Source of the DNA: Thiodiazotropha sp040506275
GTDB lineage: Bacteria; Pseudomonadota; Gammaproteobacteria; Chromatiales; Chromatiaceae
Length of the DNA: 64,000 nt
Assembly: GCA_040506275.1 (NCBI GenBank)
Contig: JBEVXD010000009.1
Location: 124,001 to 188,000, forward strand
Direction: 5' to 3'
In this document: positions 43,704 through 52,629 of the stretch, one piece after another
Layout of the letters: every line of letters begins with the position of its first letter
Position numbering within the stretch: the stretch's first letter is position 1
Notes under the pieces: model-generated
What the model saw: only the letters and a program-made list of their open reading frames with translations
What the model was told of the DNA's origin: nothing
Databases searched by the model: none
Translations under genes and position numbers: made by a program

Positions 43704-44978
43704 TTAATCTATTCCAACGGCAGGTGTCGCACCTTGAGGCACAAACCCTTCAGGCGTTCGATTACCACTTGAATCGGCTCGCAGCATTACATTATCAGAC
43801 TTGCCCTCGCCCACATCCATACCCATCTCTTTATGGGCTGCTTCGCACTGCTTCTTCATACAGGCCTTGTCACAGGATTGCTTGACCTGGGTGACAGCAT
43901 CAGACCCTTTTTCATTAGCCTGTTCAAAACTCCAGGTACCTGCGGTCTTCTTTACCGCTCTCTCCCCACCCTTCATTTTCGGCTTACCGGTTTTTGTGGT
44001 GAGCTCTTCGACATTCATAAACTTGTCTTCTTCCGCATCAACAATCGCATGTACCCGGCCATGCTCTTTTACCTTGCCAGCGCTATCCTTCTCACTTTTC
44101 GTACCCCCCTCCAAACAGACACATGGGGCTGTGGTGTCATCATAAGACTCAGAACCTGGGTAACGATCACCACTCCCCGCCTTTCTCTCCCCTGAGGGCA
44201 TGAAGCAGTGTGCTGGAATCACATGATGAGGGGTCTTGCCATCACAACAACCAAAATCGAAAGGCACCAGATTGCAGTCGAGCTGACCTTTGCAATCGTC
44301 GTCATCACACATATCACGGGTAGCACCCGCCTTGTTATAGAACGCCTTCTCACCGGCATCTTCCTTAACCAAGGCCTTCCAGTCGACTTTTGAATCATCC
44401 TCCAATGCTACCTTTTGGGTGACATCCGCCACCTTGTGGTCCTTGCGTTTTTGCTGCGTGGTGTTTTTCTTGATGTGCTTTTCCATGCAATCCTGGGTCT
44501 TCTTTGACTCGGCTTTACAATCTTCCGATGCAGTGGCAAGCGCCATCGAATCCATATAGATCCAGGGCGGTGTCTGGCCTGGCATGCTGGAGTGGTTATG
44601 GGTGGTCAGGTCAAGATGCCTGACTACATTCTTGCCTTCAATCTTCACATCCATTGACCAGGCATTGAAATAGACCTTGCCTTTGATTTTACTGGTTATG
44701 ACTCCTTTTTTCGGCGCGCATCCCGCTTCGTCACCCATCGATGTTTTAAAATGGGACTTATTCTTGAGCATGACCTCTTTACCTGAGATCTTTACTTTTT
44801 TGCTCCCTTTGGTAGTGTCCTTGGCCATCCCGGTATTCGGGTAGGGAATAGGTACACCTGGTGGCGTTGCCGGGGTTTGCGGTGGGGTAAAGCAGACATC
44901 AGGAAACGCGCAGATCGCTTTTCCATCTGCCTTTTTACAGGAGATCTCCCGCCCGTTGGCAAATACGTTATTGGCCAT
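43704..44978 (-). CDS. DUF4150 PAAR-like protein with His/Cys-rich C-terminus (putative T6SS effector)
   Basis: A 424-aa protein. Residues 1 to about 130 form the DUF4150 (PAAR-like) domain: MANNVFANGREISCKKADGK, CFTPPQTPATPPGVPIPYPN, GKEVMLKNKSHFKTSMGDE and KVYFNAWSMDVKIEGKNVVRHLD. This family caps VgrG spikes of type VI secretion systems. A Lys-rich linker (150-210) leads to a C-terminal domain with paired Cys (224, 229, 235, 244-245), PHHVIPAHCF at 250-259 (His 251, 252, 257), CVC at 286-288 and EHGRVH at 305-310. That His/Cys layout suggests an HNH/treble-clef nuclease toxin; this part is inference. Its start is 2 bp after the thiolase-like gene. Confidence 0.8.
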   Translation of the reverse strand: MANNVFANGREISCKKADGKAICAFPDVCFTPPQTPATPPGVPIPYPNTGMAKDTTKGSKKVKISGKEVMLKNKSHFKTSMGDEAGCAPKKGVITSKIKGKVYFNAWSMDVKIEGKNVVRHLDLTTHNHSSMPGQTPPWIYMDSMALATASEDCKAESKKTQDCMEKHIKKNTTQQKRKDHKVADVTQKVALEDDSKVDWKALVKEDAGEKAFYNKAGATRDMCDDDDCKGQLDCNLVPFDFGCCDGKTPHHVIPAHCFMPSGERKAGSGDRYPGSESYDDTTAPCVCLEGGTKSEKDSAGKVKEHGRVHAIVDAEEDKFMNVEELTTKTGKPKMKGGERAVKKTAGTWSFEQANEKGSDAVTQVKQSCDKACMKKQCEAAHKEMGMDVGEGKSDNVMLRADSSGNRTPEGFVPQGATPAVGID

Positions 44979-44980
44979 TG

Positions 44981-46015
44981 TTACTCATCTCCCGCTCTCC
45001 AGATGCAGACCAGTGACGAGCGTTTACCATCGTCATTGCCCATATGCGCCAAGATCTTCGGCCCTTTGCTATATCCCTTCTCACAGGCTGTCTTCAACAC
45101 AGCCAGCATCACTGCCCCCTGAGCCGCTCCCACTTCACCGATACAGTCGGCAGGATGCCAGATATCAAATTCAGGTTTCGGCGTCTTCAGGGTTCGACTG
45201 AGCGCCAGGCTAGCCTCTTTGAAATAGTACTGCTCACCAGACAGGTCAGTGATGCGAAAATCGAGATCACTCATCTTGCAACCCGCATCCCCCACTGCAT
45301 CTTTAATGGCAGCAGTTAATCCATCCGCTTTTAAAGGCTCTTCAGAATCAACAGCTGCAGCTTCGATACCGAATCCCAGTCCCTGACAGCAGAGACGGGC
45401 CCCTTTTACCCGCTGTGGGGATTCGATAATCAACGCCACCGCGGCTTCTCCCGGAATAAAACCGTTGGAGTTCTGACTGGTCAGTAATCGCTCCTGTTGT
45501 TCCCAATGGCTCAGGGACGAAGCGACCAACAAGGTATCTGTGGCAACGATTAAAACACGCTCCAGACCCTCTTGATTGATCAGGTTGTGCGCATGGCGGA
45601 GGGCAATCGCAACCGACACATGTCCTGAAGCGATAATTCGCGACTGCTCATGAAACTCCATCTCCAGCTCGGCTTGCAGATCAAGAAAGAGTTGGTTGTC
45701 ATCATCGATTATCCGTCCCGGTCGATCCTGTTCAGGCAGACAGAGCAGAAGGGGGGTCTGAGGCGCATCCAACGAGTTACCACTCTGCAGTGATTCACGG
45801 ATTGCGGATGCCGCCATCTTGATCAGTTTGGTTCTACCCCGCCAGGGCTGGTCCAACACTACTTCACAACCCAGTATCCACTCTCCGGCACGATCGATGA
45901 ACTGAGTCTCCTGAAAGTTATCGATAGCAGATCGAATTGCAGCACAGCTGGCAGCCGTATCCAACCCCACGCCTGAGACCATTCCGGTTGCTGTGATTGC
46001 AAGGGATGTGGCCAT
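44981..46015 (-). CDS. Thiolase/ketosynthase-fold protein, catalytically degenerate
   Basis: A 344-aa protein with the overall plan of beta-ketoacyl-ACP synthases: ITATGMVSGVGLDTAASCAAIRS at the N-terminus, GFIPGEAAVALIIES near 185 (cf. the GEGAG strand), and CIGEVGAAQGAVMLAVL near 291 (cf. GHxxGAAG). The nucleophile-elbow position reads SGHVSVA without Cys, and the C-terminal catalytic His position is Glu, so condensing activity is not expected. Proteins of this kind recur between DUF2169 and DUF4150 genes in T6SS effector cassettes. It may act as a loading adaptor. ATG 46015 (TGATG with the DUF2169 stop, GGAGG upstream) is preferred over TTG 46018. Confidence 0.75.
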   Translation of the reverse strand: MATSLAITATGMVSGVGLDTAASCAAIRSAIDNFQETQFIDRAGEWILGCEVVLDQPWRGRTKLIKMAASAIRESLQSGNSLDAPQTPLLLCLPEQDRPGRIIDDDNQLFLDLQAELEMEFHEQSRIIASGHVSVAIALRHAHNLINQEGLERVLIVATDTLLVASSLSHWEQQERLLTSQNSNGFIPGEAAVALIIESPQRVKGARLCCQGLGFGIEAAAVDSEEPLKADGLTAAIKDAVGDAGCKMSDLDFRITDLSGEQYYFKEASLALSRTLKTPKPEFDIWHPADCIGEVGAAQGAVMLAVLKTACEKGYSKGPKILAHMGNDDGKRSSLVCIWRAGDE

Positions 46016-47124
46016 CAACCCTCCTCCGATTCAGTTGCAGGGGTGCGAGTAAGATGGGCCAGCGAGGGATAGTAGACCTTTCCCAACTCCCGCGCCCGCC
46101 ACCAGGCGCGTGTTTTTCTTCCCACTAGAACCTGAGACAGTTCAAAGATATTTTTCCTTAACGGCACCATTGTCCGCCAGGTCAAAGTGAACACGCCCTC
46201 ATCCGGCTCCAACACCAGGGTGTCGATAACTGCCTGCTGCCTGCTCTGTTGCCCATTTTTATAGAAAAAGACTACCGGCATCTCAATCTGAGGCAGATCG
46301 AACGATGTCTGCCCCTCTGGGGTGAGATTCTCAAGAAACACCCGCTCTCCCCCTTGTAGATAGGGGATTTGCTGGTCTTCCGGTGCCGCCTGATAATAAG
46401 CCTCGTTAAAATCACCCGGCAAAAATGGAAAGCCGTTTTCCTGCCACTCATCATCGTAGGTACCAGCATACTGCTGACGAGGCATCCAACCCCGCCCGAC
46501 CGGTCCAAAGGACATCGGCGCATAGTTACCATTTGGCACGGTTACCGGACGCTTCAACTCTTCTGTGTTAGGCATAGGCGAACCATCAACCAATTCACGG
46601 GCAAGTTGCTGGTGAAATCCTCTGCCAACCGGGTTTGACATCAGGGCAGTGTGTTTGCGGTCATTCTCATGAAGGTTGTCAAGGCCACCAAAGGCACAAT
46701 CGTAGCTGATCGGCATCTGCGCAAATACCCCAGGATATCCTGGACTGATCGCCAGATTTCCCGCTTCCCAAACACGATCACCAGTGACTGTAAAAGACTT
46801 ATACAAGGAACTTATTCTGAGGGTGACTTCCACCCTGGATACTGGTTGTCCACCAGGAGCGTATGCACTCCCATTCAACAGCACATCACATCGAGGTTTG
46901 ATGGGGGCATAATCGGTTTCATACAGCGGTGCAGAGTGGCCAGGTTCACCACTGAAGATGTCCGCCTCAACCAGTGGCTTCTGAGTCTCTGCCAGTAAAA
47001 CAGTCTGACGGGGTGGCGGTATCCTGAATGTACCTTTGATTGCCACCACTAACAGCTCCCGACCATCGGGTCTCATCCCCATGGTAAAGCCAGCTTGCAT
47101 CCCGGATGCATTGAGCAGTTCCAT
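46015..47124 (-). CDS. DUF2169-family T6SS adaptor/chaperone
   Basis: A 369-aa protein matching the DUF2169 family: VAIKGTFRI, KPRCDVLLNGSAYAPGG, YDCAFGGLD, NPVGRGFH, FGPVGRGWMPRQQYAGTYD and FNEAYYQAAPEDQQIPYLQGGE are family features. DUF2169 proteins are known adaptors that load DUF4150-containing effectors onto VgrG. It is the first gene of the four-gene cassette and is translationally coupled to the thiolase-like gene. No VgrG, Hcp or structural T6SS gene is in this window, so the apparatus must be encoded elsewhere or be absent. Confidence 0.85.
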   Translation of the reverse strand: MELLNASGMQAGFTMGMRPDGRELLVVAIKGTFRIPPPRQTVLLAETQKPLVEADIFSGEPGHSAPLYETDYAPIKPRCDVLLNGSAYAPGGQPVSRVEVTLRISSLYKSFTVTGDRVWEAGNLAISPGYPGVFAQMPISYDCAFGGLDNLHENDRKHTALMSNPVGRGFHQQLARELVDGSPMPNTEELKRPVTVPNGNYAPMSFGPVGRGWMPRQQYAGTYDDEWQENGFPFLPGDFNEAYYQAAPEDQQIPYLQGGERVFLENLTPEGQTSFDLPQIEMPVVFFYKNGQQSRQQAVIDTLVLEPDEGVFTLTWRTMVPLRKNIFELSQVLVGRKTRAWWRARELGKVYYPSLAHLTRTPATESEEG

Positions 47125-47174
47125 CGTTATTTATTCTCTTGTTGACGGCTGATAATCCATCCCGGACACTTCAA

Positions 47175-47199
47175 TAAAAAAGACGGGCGTTAAGCCCGG
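47175..47199 (-). terminator. Rho-independent terminator
   Basis: Minus strand: CGGGC (47194-47198) pairs with GCCCG (47184-47188) around TTAAC, followed by TCTTTTTT (47176-47183). This is a compact intrinsic terminator that would stop transcription from the rmuC side before the DUF2169 cassette, leaving the cassette under its own promoter. Confidence 0.75.
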
Positions 47200-47386
47200 C
47201 TCTCCTTGGTTGTTTTTCCTTCCTCTGAAGCATAACCCCTTTTCGCGCAGTTTCCAGCGAAAAAGTACCGCCCAGGATCTGCTGGATCACAGACCGCTCA
47301 ATATCTCTCCCTACGCAGGGTGTTGTAAATGCAAGTTAAAATAAAAAAGGATACAACTATTGTGGTCCCTAGTTTAATCTGACTCC

Positions 47387-47415
47387 CGGCATGGTGCGGC
47401 AGGCCGCACCCTACA
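47387..47415. repeat. GGTGCGGC-type palindromic repeat, copy 1
   Basis: CGGCATGGTGCGGCAGGCCG followed by CACCCTACA. The core GGTGCGGC-AG-GCCGCACC is a perfect 8-bp palindrome with 2-nt centre. The same 29-bp sequence recurs at 54094-54122 and 60245-60273. REP-like. Confidence 0.85.
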
Positions 47416-47564
47416 CAATGTTGTACTCCGCGTGCTTATTCAGCCTGCATTTCTTGCCTACCATAGCCCTGCTCGATTACTCGCATTAAAGGTAGCAGGC
47501 CTGCTTGGCTCACCCCATGTTCACAGCTCAGGGTCTGAATAGCTGACCATTCTCAGGGAGCCGA

Positions 47565-49136
47565 TCACTCCTCTTCAGCTGCTGGCAGGGAAGCCTTGCG
47601 AAAAACCGGCAGATCCGGACTCGACTCCTCTTCCAACTCAACCTTCTCAATCTTTTCAAATCGGTTACTGATCTTACGCGCAGAGACATTAACATCACTG
47701 ACATCCTGATGAGCCTGACCGATGTGCCTTGCCAGATTGTCCATCCTGGATTGAAAACGCCCAAAATCTTTCGACAATGCTCGCAAGTGTTCTTGAATGA
47801 TATGAACCTGCTCCCGGGTGGCCGCATCCTTCATCACTGCTCTCGCAGTGGTCAGAATAGCCATCATAGTGGTGGGCGAAACCAACCACACCCGCTTACG
47901 GAACGCCTCTTCCACCAGGTCTGGAAAATGGGCATGGATTTCTGCAAACACAGCTTCAGCCGGAATGAACATAACAGCACCATCCGAAGTCTCCCCAGGA
48001 ATGATATAACGGGAGGCGATGTCATCCATATGTTTGCGGATATCTGTACGGAACTGGCGTTGGGCCTGGGTACGATCCGATTCCGGTAACTGTTCATCAA
48101 GCATACGCTGGAAAGATTCCAACGGGAATTTAGCATCGATCACCACATTCCCGGTTGGCTCGGGGAGAAACAATACACAGTCGGCACGCCTGCCGTTACT
48201 CAGCGTATGTTGCAGCGAGAAACCGCTCTCAGGCATTACATTTCGTACCAGGGCATTCAGCTGGACTTCACCAAAGGCACCTCTGGATCGTTTATCTGAA
48301 AGAACCTCCTGCAGGGAAACCACATTTGATGAGAGCTCGGTAATCTTCTTCTGCGCCTCATCTATTCGAGTCAGATGAGTGAGCACCTGATTGAAGGTCT
48401 CCGTGGTCTTTTCAAAACCTTCACTGAGACGTTTCTCCACCTGCCCGCTGATCTCCTTGAGACGCTGATCGGTGGTCTCGGTCAAGCCCTCTACCCGTTT
48501 CCCCAGGTTGTCCGCATGTTGACTAAGGGCTTCTGCAACCTGCTTGCGCACCTCCCCCATACCAGACTGCAAAGTCTCCTGCTGCTTGCTCAAACTATGG
48601 GCCTGTCGCTCATCGAATGACTCCCGTTGCTGGGAGAGGGATCGGGCCAAAGATTCACGCAGCTCTCCCAGTTTTTCCTGCTGATGCAAGCGGCCATCTG
48701 CCAGGTTCTCTGTGACCGCTTTTTTCAGGGCCTCGAACTGCTCTAAAAGATCCAGGCGCAGACGACTGGCATCTCCACCCAAATTCTGCAGAATATCCGC
48801 AAAACGTCTCTCCAGAGACTGGCTGAGCTTGTCTGAATGCTCCTGATGAGACTGCTGCATCCCATGCAACAGGCGCTGTTGGGCCAGCATGCCTTTGGCA
48901 ATTCTTTCCGATAGCAGCTCCCGTAACTCACTCTGCTCCCGAACACTCCTGCGTTCCAGTTCATGCAGTTGTTCTTGCAGCGACTGTTGATGATTAATCC
49001 GGACTTGCTCTCCCCGTTGCTGGTTATCGAGGAGACGTGCCAGCCAATAAAGAACCCAACCCAACAGGAACAGACAGGAGAGCCCTAAAATCAGGAGCAC
49101 TTGTTGAGCAGATGAGATTTGAGTAAACCATTCCAT
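47565..49136 (-). CDS. rmuC: RmuC-family DNA recombination protein
   Basis: A 523-aa protein with an N-terminal membrane segment (VLLILGLSCLFLLGWVLYW), a long Gln/Glu-rich coiled coil (residues about 40-290) and a C-terminal RmuC domain of restriction-endonuclease fold: SFLLQHTL-like GFSLQHTLSNGRRADCVLFLP and VVIDAKFPLESF carry the acidic and Lys residues. RmuC limits inversion at short inverted repeats in E. coli. The ATG at 49136 (MEWFTQ) is preferred; upstream starts at 49154 and 49208 are possible. Stand-alone gene. Confidence 0.9.
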   Translation of the reverse strand: MEWFTQISSAQQVLLILGLSCLFLLGWVLYWLARLLDNQQRGEQVRINHQQSLQEQLHELERRSVREQSELRELLSERIAKGMLAQQRLLHGMQQSHQEHSDKLSQSLERRFADILQNLGGDASRLRLDLLEQFEALKKAVTENLADGRLHQQEKLGELRESLARSLSQQRESFDERQAHSLSKQQETLQSGMGEVRKQVAEALSQHADNLGKRVEGLTETTDQRLKEISGQVEKRLSEGFEKTTETFNQVLTHLTRIDEAQKKITELSSNVVSLQEVLSDKRSRGAFGEVQLNALVRNVMPESGFSLQHTLSNGRRADCVLFLPEPTGNVVIDAKFPLESFQRMLDEQLPESDRTQAQRQFRTDIRKHMDDIASRYIIPGETSDGAVMFIPAEAVFAEIHAHFPDLVEEAFRKRVWLVSPTTMMAILTTARAVMKDAATREQVHIIQEHLRALSKDFGRFQSRMDNLARHIGQAHQDVSDVNVSARKISNRFEKIEKVELEEESSPDLPVFRKASLPAAEEE

Positions 49137-49417
49137 GGATGAACTATACCCCATGCAGAGACTCAAAATGCGAGCCTTAACCTGAACCCCGGGAGTTCGT
49201 CGTGGCACAGGCTTTTAATCCGACTGGCTTTATTATGAATAATCTCATCAGACTTAAGGGATTCAGTGATGATTTATTATTACACATGCCGAATCAATAT
49301 CTTACATGCTTCATTTCCTATCAACCTGCAGATCCAGGTTAAGGACTGAAACGCTAAACTTGCATAACCGATCCATCATCATTACCTTTGCCGCTCATCT
49401 GAGAAATCCTGAATCCC

Positions 49418-50710
49418 ATGCGCGTTCATTTAAAAACACTGGGCTGCCGTCTCAACGAGGCGGAGCTTGAAACCTGGAGTCGAGAGTTTCAATCTCGCGG
49501 CCACCACATGACCAGTCAGGCTGAAGAGGCCGACCTGTTGGTGGTAAATACCTGCGCAGTCACCCAGGAAGCGGTCAGAAAATCACGAAAGTTGATGAGT
49601 CGCAGTGGTCGGCTGAACCCAAATGCCCGACTGGTTGTGAGTGGATGCTACGCCTCACTGGAACCGGATGAAGCACTGAAGATGGAGGGAGTCGATCTGC
49701 TGGTCGATAACCGGGATAAAGCCAGGCTGGTAGAGATTGTTGAACAGAAGCTCGACCTGAAGCTGATGCCTGAAGCCGCCATGGAAGCTGAGACCAGTGG
49801 TATCCTGGAACGCGGGCGACAACGTGCTTTTATCAAAGTACAGGATGGCTGCCGCTACCGTTGTACCTTCTGCATAGTCACTCTGGCCAGAGGAGACGAA
49901 CACAGCCGCGACCCTGAAGAGATCATCGAAGAGATCAACCGCCTGCACCAGGAAGGAATCCAGGAAGCTGTTCTGACCGGTGTCCATATCGGTGGTTACG
50001 GCAGCGATATCGACTCAAGTCTGGTGCAGTTGATCCGACAGATTCTTGATCAGACAGAAATTCCCCGTCTTCGTATCGGCTCTATTGAACCTTGGGATCT
50101 GGAAGTGGAATTCTGGTCCCTGTTCGACAACCCCCGTTTCATGCCCCATCTTCACCTGCCGCTACAGAGTGGTTCGGATAGAGTTCTCCGACGTATGGCC
50201 CGTCGCTGTCGCACGGACGAATACCGTCAACTGATAGCGGAAGCGAGAAGCAACATTACCGATTTCAATGTCACCACTGACATCATCGTCGGCTTTCCCG
50301 GGGAATCTGACGTGGAGTGGCAGGAGACCCTCTCTTTTGTTGAAGAGATCGGTTTCGGACATCTGCATATCTTTGCCTACTCTCCTCGTCTGGGAACCAA
50401 GGCAGCCACCCTGCCCGAGCCGATCGGCCGGGAGTCAAAACGACAACGAAGTGAAGTGCTGCACCAGTTAGGCAAACAGATGAAGTTACAAACCCTTGAG
50501 GCCTGCATTGGCAAGACCATGCCTATATTGGTGGAGGGCTCCCCGGATCGGGGCTGGAGCGGTTATACCCCCAACTATCTGCGTGTGGAGATCAGCGCCC
50601 CGCCAGAAGCAGATCTGGTCAACAGGATTGTACCTTGTCAACTGACCGGGCTCTCTCCCAGCGGAGATACTCTACAAGGGTCAATCCCCACGACATTGGG
50701 TGGTGATTGA
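49418..50710 (+). CDS. mtaB: tRNA t6A37 methylthiotransferase MtaB
   Basis: Radical-SAM enzyme converting t6A to ms2t6A at position 37 of ANN-decoding tRNAs. The 430-aa protein has an N-terminal UPF0004 domain with cluster-binding Cys in TLGCRLNEAE, VNTCAVTQEA and SGCYASL. The radical-SAM CxxxCxxC is CRYRCTFC near residue 147, followed by GVHIGGYGSD, HLPLQSGSDRVLRRM and a C-terminal TRAM-like region. Sequence type is MtaB rather than MiaB or RimO. A stand-alone plus-strand gene ahead of rnd. Confidence 0.93.
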   Translation: MRVHLKTLGCRLNEAELETWSREFQSRGHHMTSQAEEADLLVVNTCAVTQEAVRKSRKLMSRSGRLNPNARLVVSGCYASLEPDEALKMEGVDLLVDNRDKARLVEIVEQKLDLKLMPEAAMEAETSGILERGRQRAFIKVQDGCRYRCTFCIVTLARGDEHSRDPEEIIEEINRLHQEGIQEAVLTGVHIGGYGSDIDSSLVQLIRQILDQTEIPRLRIGSIEPWDLEVEFWSLFDNPRFMPHLHLPLQSGSDRVLRRMARRCRTDEYRQLIAEARSNITDFNVTTDIIVGFPGESDVEWQETLSFVEEIGFGHLHIFAYSPRLGTKAATLPEPIGRESKRQRSEVLHQLGKQMKLQTLEACIGKTMPILVEGSPDRGWSGYTPNYLRVEISAPPEADLVNRIVPCQLTGLSPSGDTLQGSIPTTLGGD

Positions 50711-50841
50711 AATCCGCACAGTCCGCTTCTACTCAAACACCAAACTAAATACTGACTATACATCACACACAAGTATGAGAGTCAGCTCAAAGGGCACGAG
50801 CCCACTAGACTTATCTCTTTTTTTAAGAACCAACAGCAGCT

Positions 50842-51936
50842 ATGCAAGAACTCTATATCGATACTCCCAGTCAATTACTAGAACTCTGCAATCGGATTCA
50901 GCACAGCCCTTGGCTTGCACTCGACACCGAATTCATACGTGAGAAAACCTACGCTGCCGAGCTTTGCCTGATACAAATTTGCAACGGTGAATTGTCTGCC
51001 TGCATCGACACCTTAGCACTTAACGAGCTGACACCTCTGCTAGATATCTTTGCTGACCAAAATAGCGTAAAGATCTTCCATTCGGGCTATCAGGATCTGG
51101 AAATTTTCTACCAGATTTGGGGGCAACTTCCGGCAAATCTGTTTGACACCCAGACTGCCGCTGCACTACTTGGAATTGGAGAACAGATCGGCTACGCAAA
51201 CCTCGTTGAACAGCTACTTGGACTCGAACTGGAGAAGGGACACACTCGCACTGACTGGACACATCGCCCCTTACATAAAACCCAGTTACGTTATGCCCTT
51301 GACGATGTCATCTATCTGGAAAAGATCTATGTCATATTGAAAAAAAGACTGCAAGAGCGGCAACGAGAGAGTTGGATGGCAGAAGAGATGGAAAAACTAA
51401 GCGATCCATCCAACTACATCAATCCACCGGATCAGATGTGGAAACGTATCCGCGGTCTTCATCGCGCCAAAGGGGTGAACAGGGCCGTATTACAAGCATT
51501 GTCAGCTTGGCGGGAAGTTGAAGCCGAACGAGCTAACCGTCCCCGTCGCTGGATTCTTAAGGACGAAGTTCTATTGGAACTGGCACGCCGCATGCCAGCT
51601 GACTTATCAAACCTAGAGAAAATCCGTGGACTCGAACCTGGCAACATCAAACATTGGGGAGATGAGCTGCTCAAGCTGATGGCAGACAACAAGAAAGTGC
51701 CGAAGTCTCAGTGGCCAATCAGCAAGGCACGACCCTCTCAACTCTCTTCCGAACAAGCAGCAACAGCAGATCGTCTAATGGCCTATGTTCATCAGATAGC
51801 TGAAGAAGAAGGGATCCCCCCTTCTCTCCTGATCAATCGTCGCGAACTGGAACGCCTGGTGATGGGTGAACGGGAACTACCCACCCTGAAGGGCTGGCGG
51901 CGAACTTTGATTGGAGAGCGAATATTAAACCTTTAA
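50842..51936 (+). CDS. rnd: Ribonuclease D
   Basis: 3'-5' exoribonuclease in tRNA 3' maturation. The 364-aa protein has the DEDD exonuclease motifs LALDTEFIREKTY (Exo I), FHSGYQDLEIF (Exo II) and LRYALDDVIYL (Exo III), then HRDC domains (YINPPDQMWKRIRGLHRAKGVNRAVLQALSAWREVEAERANRPRRW broken into its conserved helices). Length matches E. coli RNase D (375 aa). Start: MQELYIDTPSQL after a CAGCAG-poor leader; no strong Shine-Dalgarno, so the exact start is likely but not decisive. Confidence 0.95.
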   Translation: MQELYIDTPSQLLELCNRIQHSPWLALDTEFIREKTYAAELCLIQICNGELSACIDTLALNELTPLLDIFADQNSVKIFHSGYQDLEIFYQIWGQLPANLFDTQTAAALLGIGEQIGYANLVEQLLGLELEKGHTRTDWTHRPLHKTQLRYALDDVIYLEKIYVILKKRLQERQRESWMAEEMEKLSDPSNYINPPDQMWKRIRGLHRAKGVNRAVLQALSAWREVEAERANRPRRWILKDEVLLELARRMPADLSNLEKIRGLEPGNIKHWGDELLKLMADNKKVPKSQWPISKARPSQLSSEQAATADRLMAYVHQIAEEEGIPPSLLINRRELERLVMGERELPTLKGWRRTLIGERILNL

Positions 51937-52029
51937 AATCAATTGACCGCTCCACACCAATAGCAGGTTCCTGATTTCGAAGAAACTAGCTTCGATGAAC
52001 ATGGTTACTTTCGGGTGAATTGTTCTGTG

Positions 52030-52239
52030 TTAAGCCCATTTGACTTTTAATTCTTTATGGTTATCTGCACAATCTCGTAAATATAGATTAATTAAGCTTT
52101 GATAAGGGATCCCCTTATCTTCCGCCATATTCTTGAAATAAACGATCGTATCTTCGTCAAGACGAATGGTAACCTGCTTTTTCAGCTTCTTTGAATATGG
52201 GCTCTTAACTGAATTTGAGAAATCGTAATTATCACGCAT
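52030..52239 (-). CDS. brnA: BrnA-like antitoxin
   Basis: A 69-aa protein, MRDNYDFSNSVKSPYSKKLK..., with QVTIRLDEDTIVYFKNMAEDKGIPYQSLINLYLRDC, a ribbon-helix-helix fold as in BrnA antitoxins. BrnA binds BrnT and represses the operon. The ATG at 52239 overlaps the brnT stop by 8 bp in the normal brnT-brnA order. The frame is intact although the toxin gene is interrupted. Confidence 0.85.
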   Translation of the reverse strand: MRDNYDFSNSVKSPYSKKLKKQVTIRLDEDTIVYFKNMAEDKGIPYQSLINLYLRDCADNHKELKVKWA

Positions 52240-52528
52240 TTTTAAAGCCCTCATACTGGCGCTTTTCAGCTTTATTTGCTTTACGAGCAGATATAATTCT
52301 TATGATCCTTCCATCTTCTCGATAGCAATGACAGACGACTAAAATTCGTAACTGAGAGCAAAGACCGAGTAAAATATAACGATCTTCATCTTCGGAATGA
52401 TCAGGGTCGGGAATAAGCCTTGCTCTATCATCATAAAATACCGTTTTGGCCTCATCGAAGCATATGCCATGCTTCTTATGGTTCTATACATCCTTAGCCT
52501 TATCCCATGTGAATTCCAGTTCACTCAT
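52232..52528 (-). pseudogene. brnT: BrnT toxin with in-frame amber codon
   Basis: Reading from ATG 52528 the frame gives MSELEFTWDKAKDV, a TAG at 52484-52486 (codon 15), then NHKKHGICFDEAKTVFYDD and onward LIPDPDHSEDEDRYILLGLC, VVCHCYREDGRIIRIISARK and AEKRQYEGF to TGA at 52232. This is a full-length BrnT RNase toxin (98 codons) apart from the TAG. No in-frame ATG, GTG or TTG soon after the stop could restore it, and the lost part includes the first strand and conserved Trp. An AT-rich 13-bp palindrome (52527-52539) overlaps the start region and may be the BrnA operator. Inactivation or stop suppression are the alternatives. Confidence 0.85.
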
Positions 52529-52629
52529 AATTAAATTATAACTACAATGTAATTGTTAGCAAGATATGGGATTTACCCCACTCTTTCAGGCAAGAACATA
52601 TATGCATTTATGCGCTAGATTTTTAACCT

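Larger units (their letters stand above)
47125..47564. other. Intergenic region between rmuC and the T6SS-type cassette
   Basis: About 440 bp upstream of the DUF2169 gene and downstream of rmuC. It holds the terminator at 47175-47199 and the palindromic repeat at 47387-47415. The DUF2169 promoter should lie between about 47125 and 47175; no clear -35/-10 was assigned. No further gene seen. Confidence 0.5.

Noticed and set aside
52339..52524. 61-aa minus-strand frame
   Set aside because: Out-of-frame shadow of the amber-interrupted brnT.
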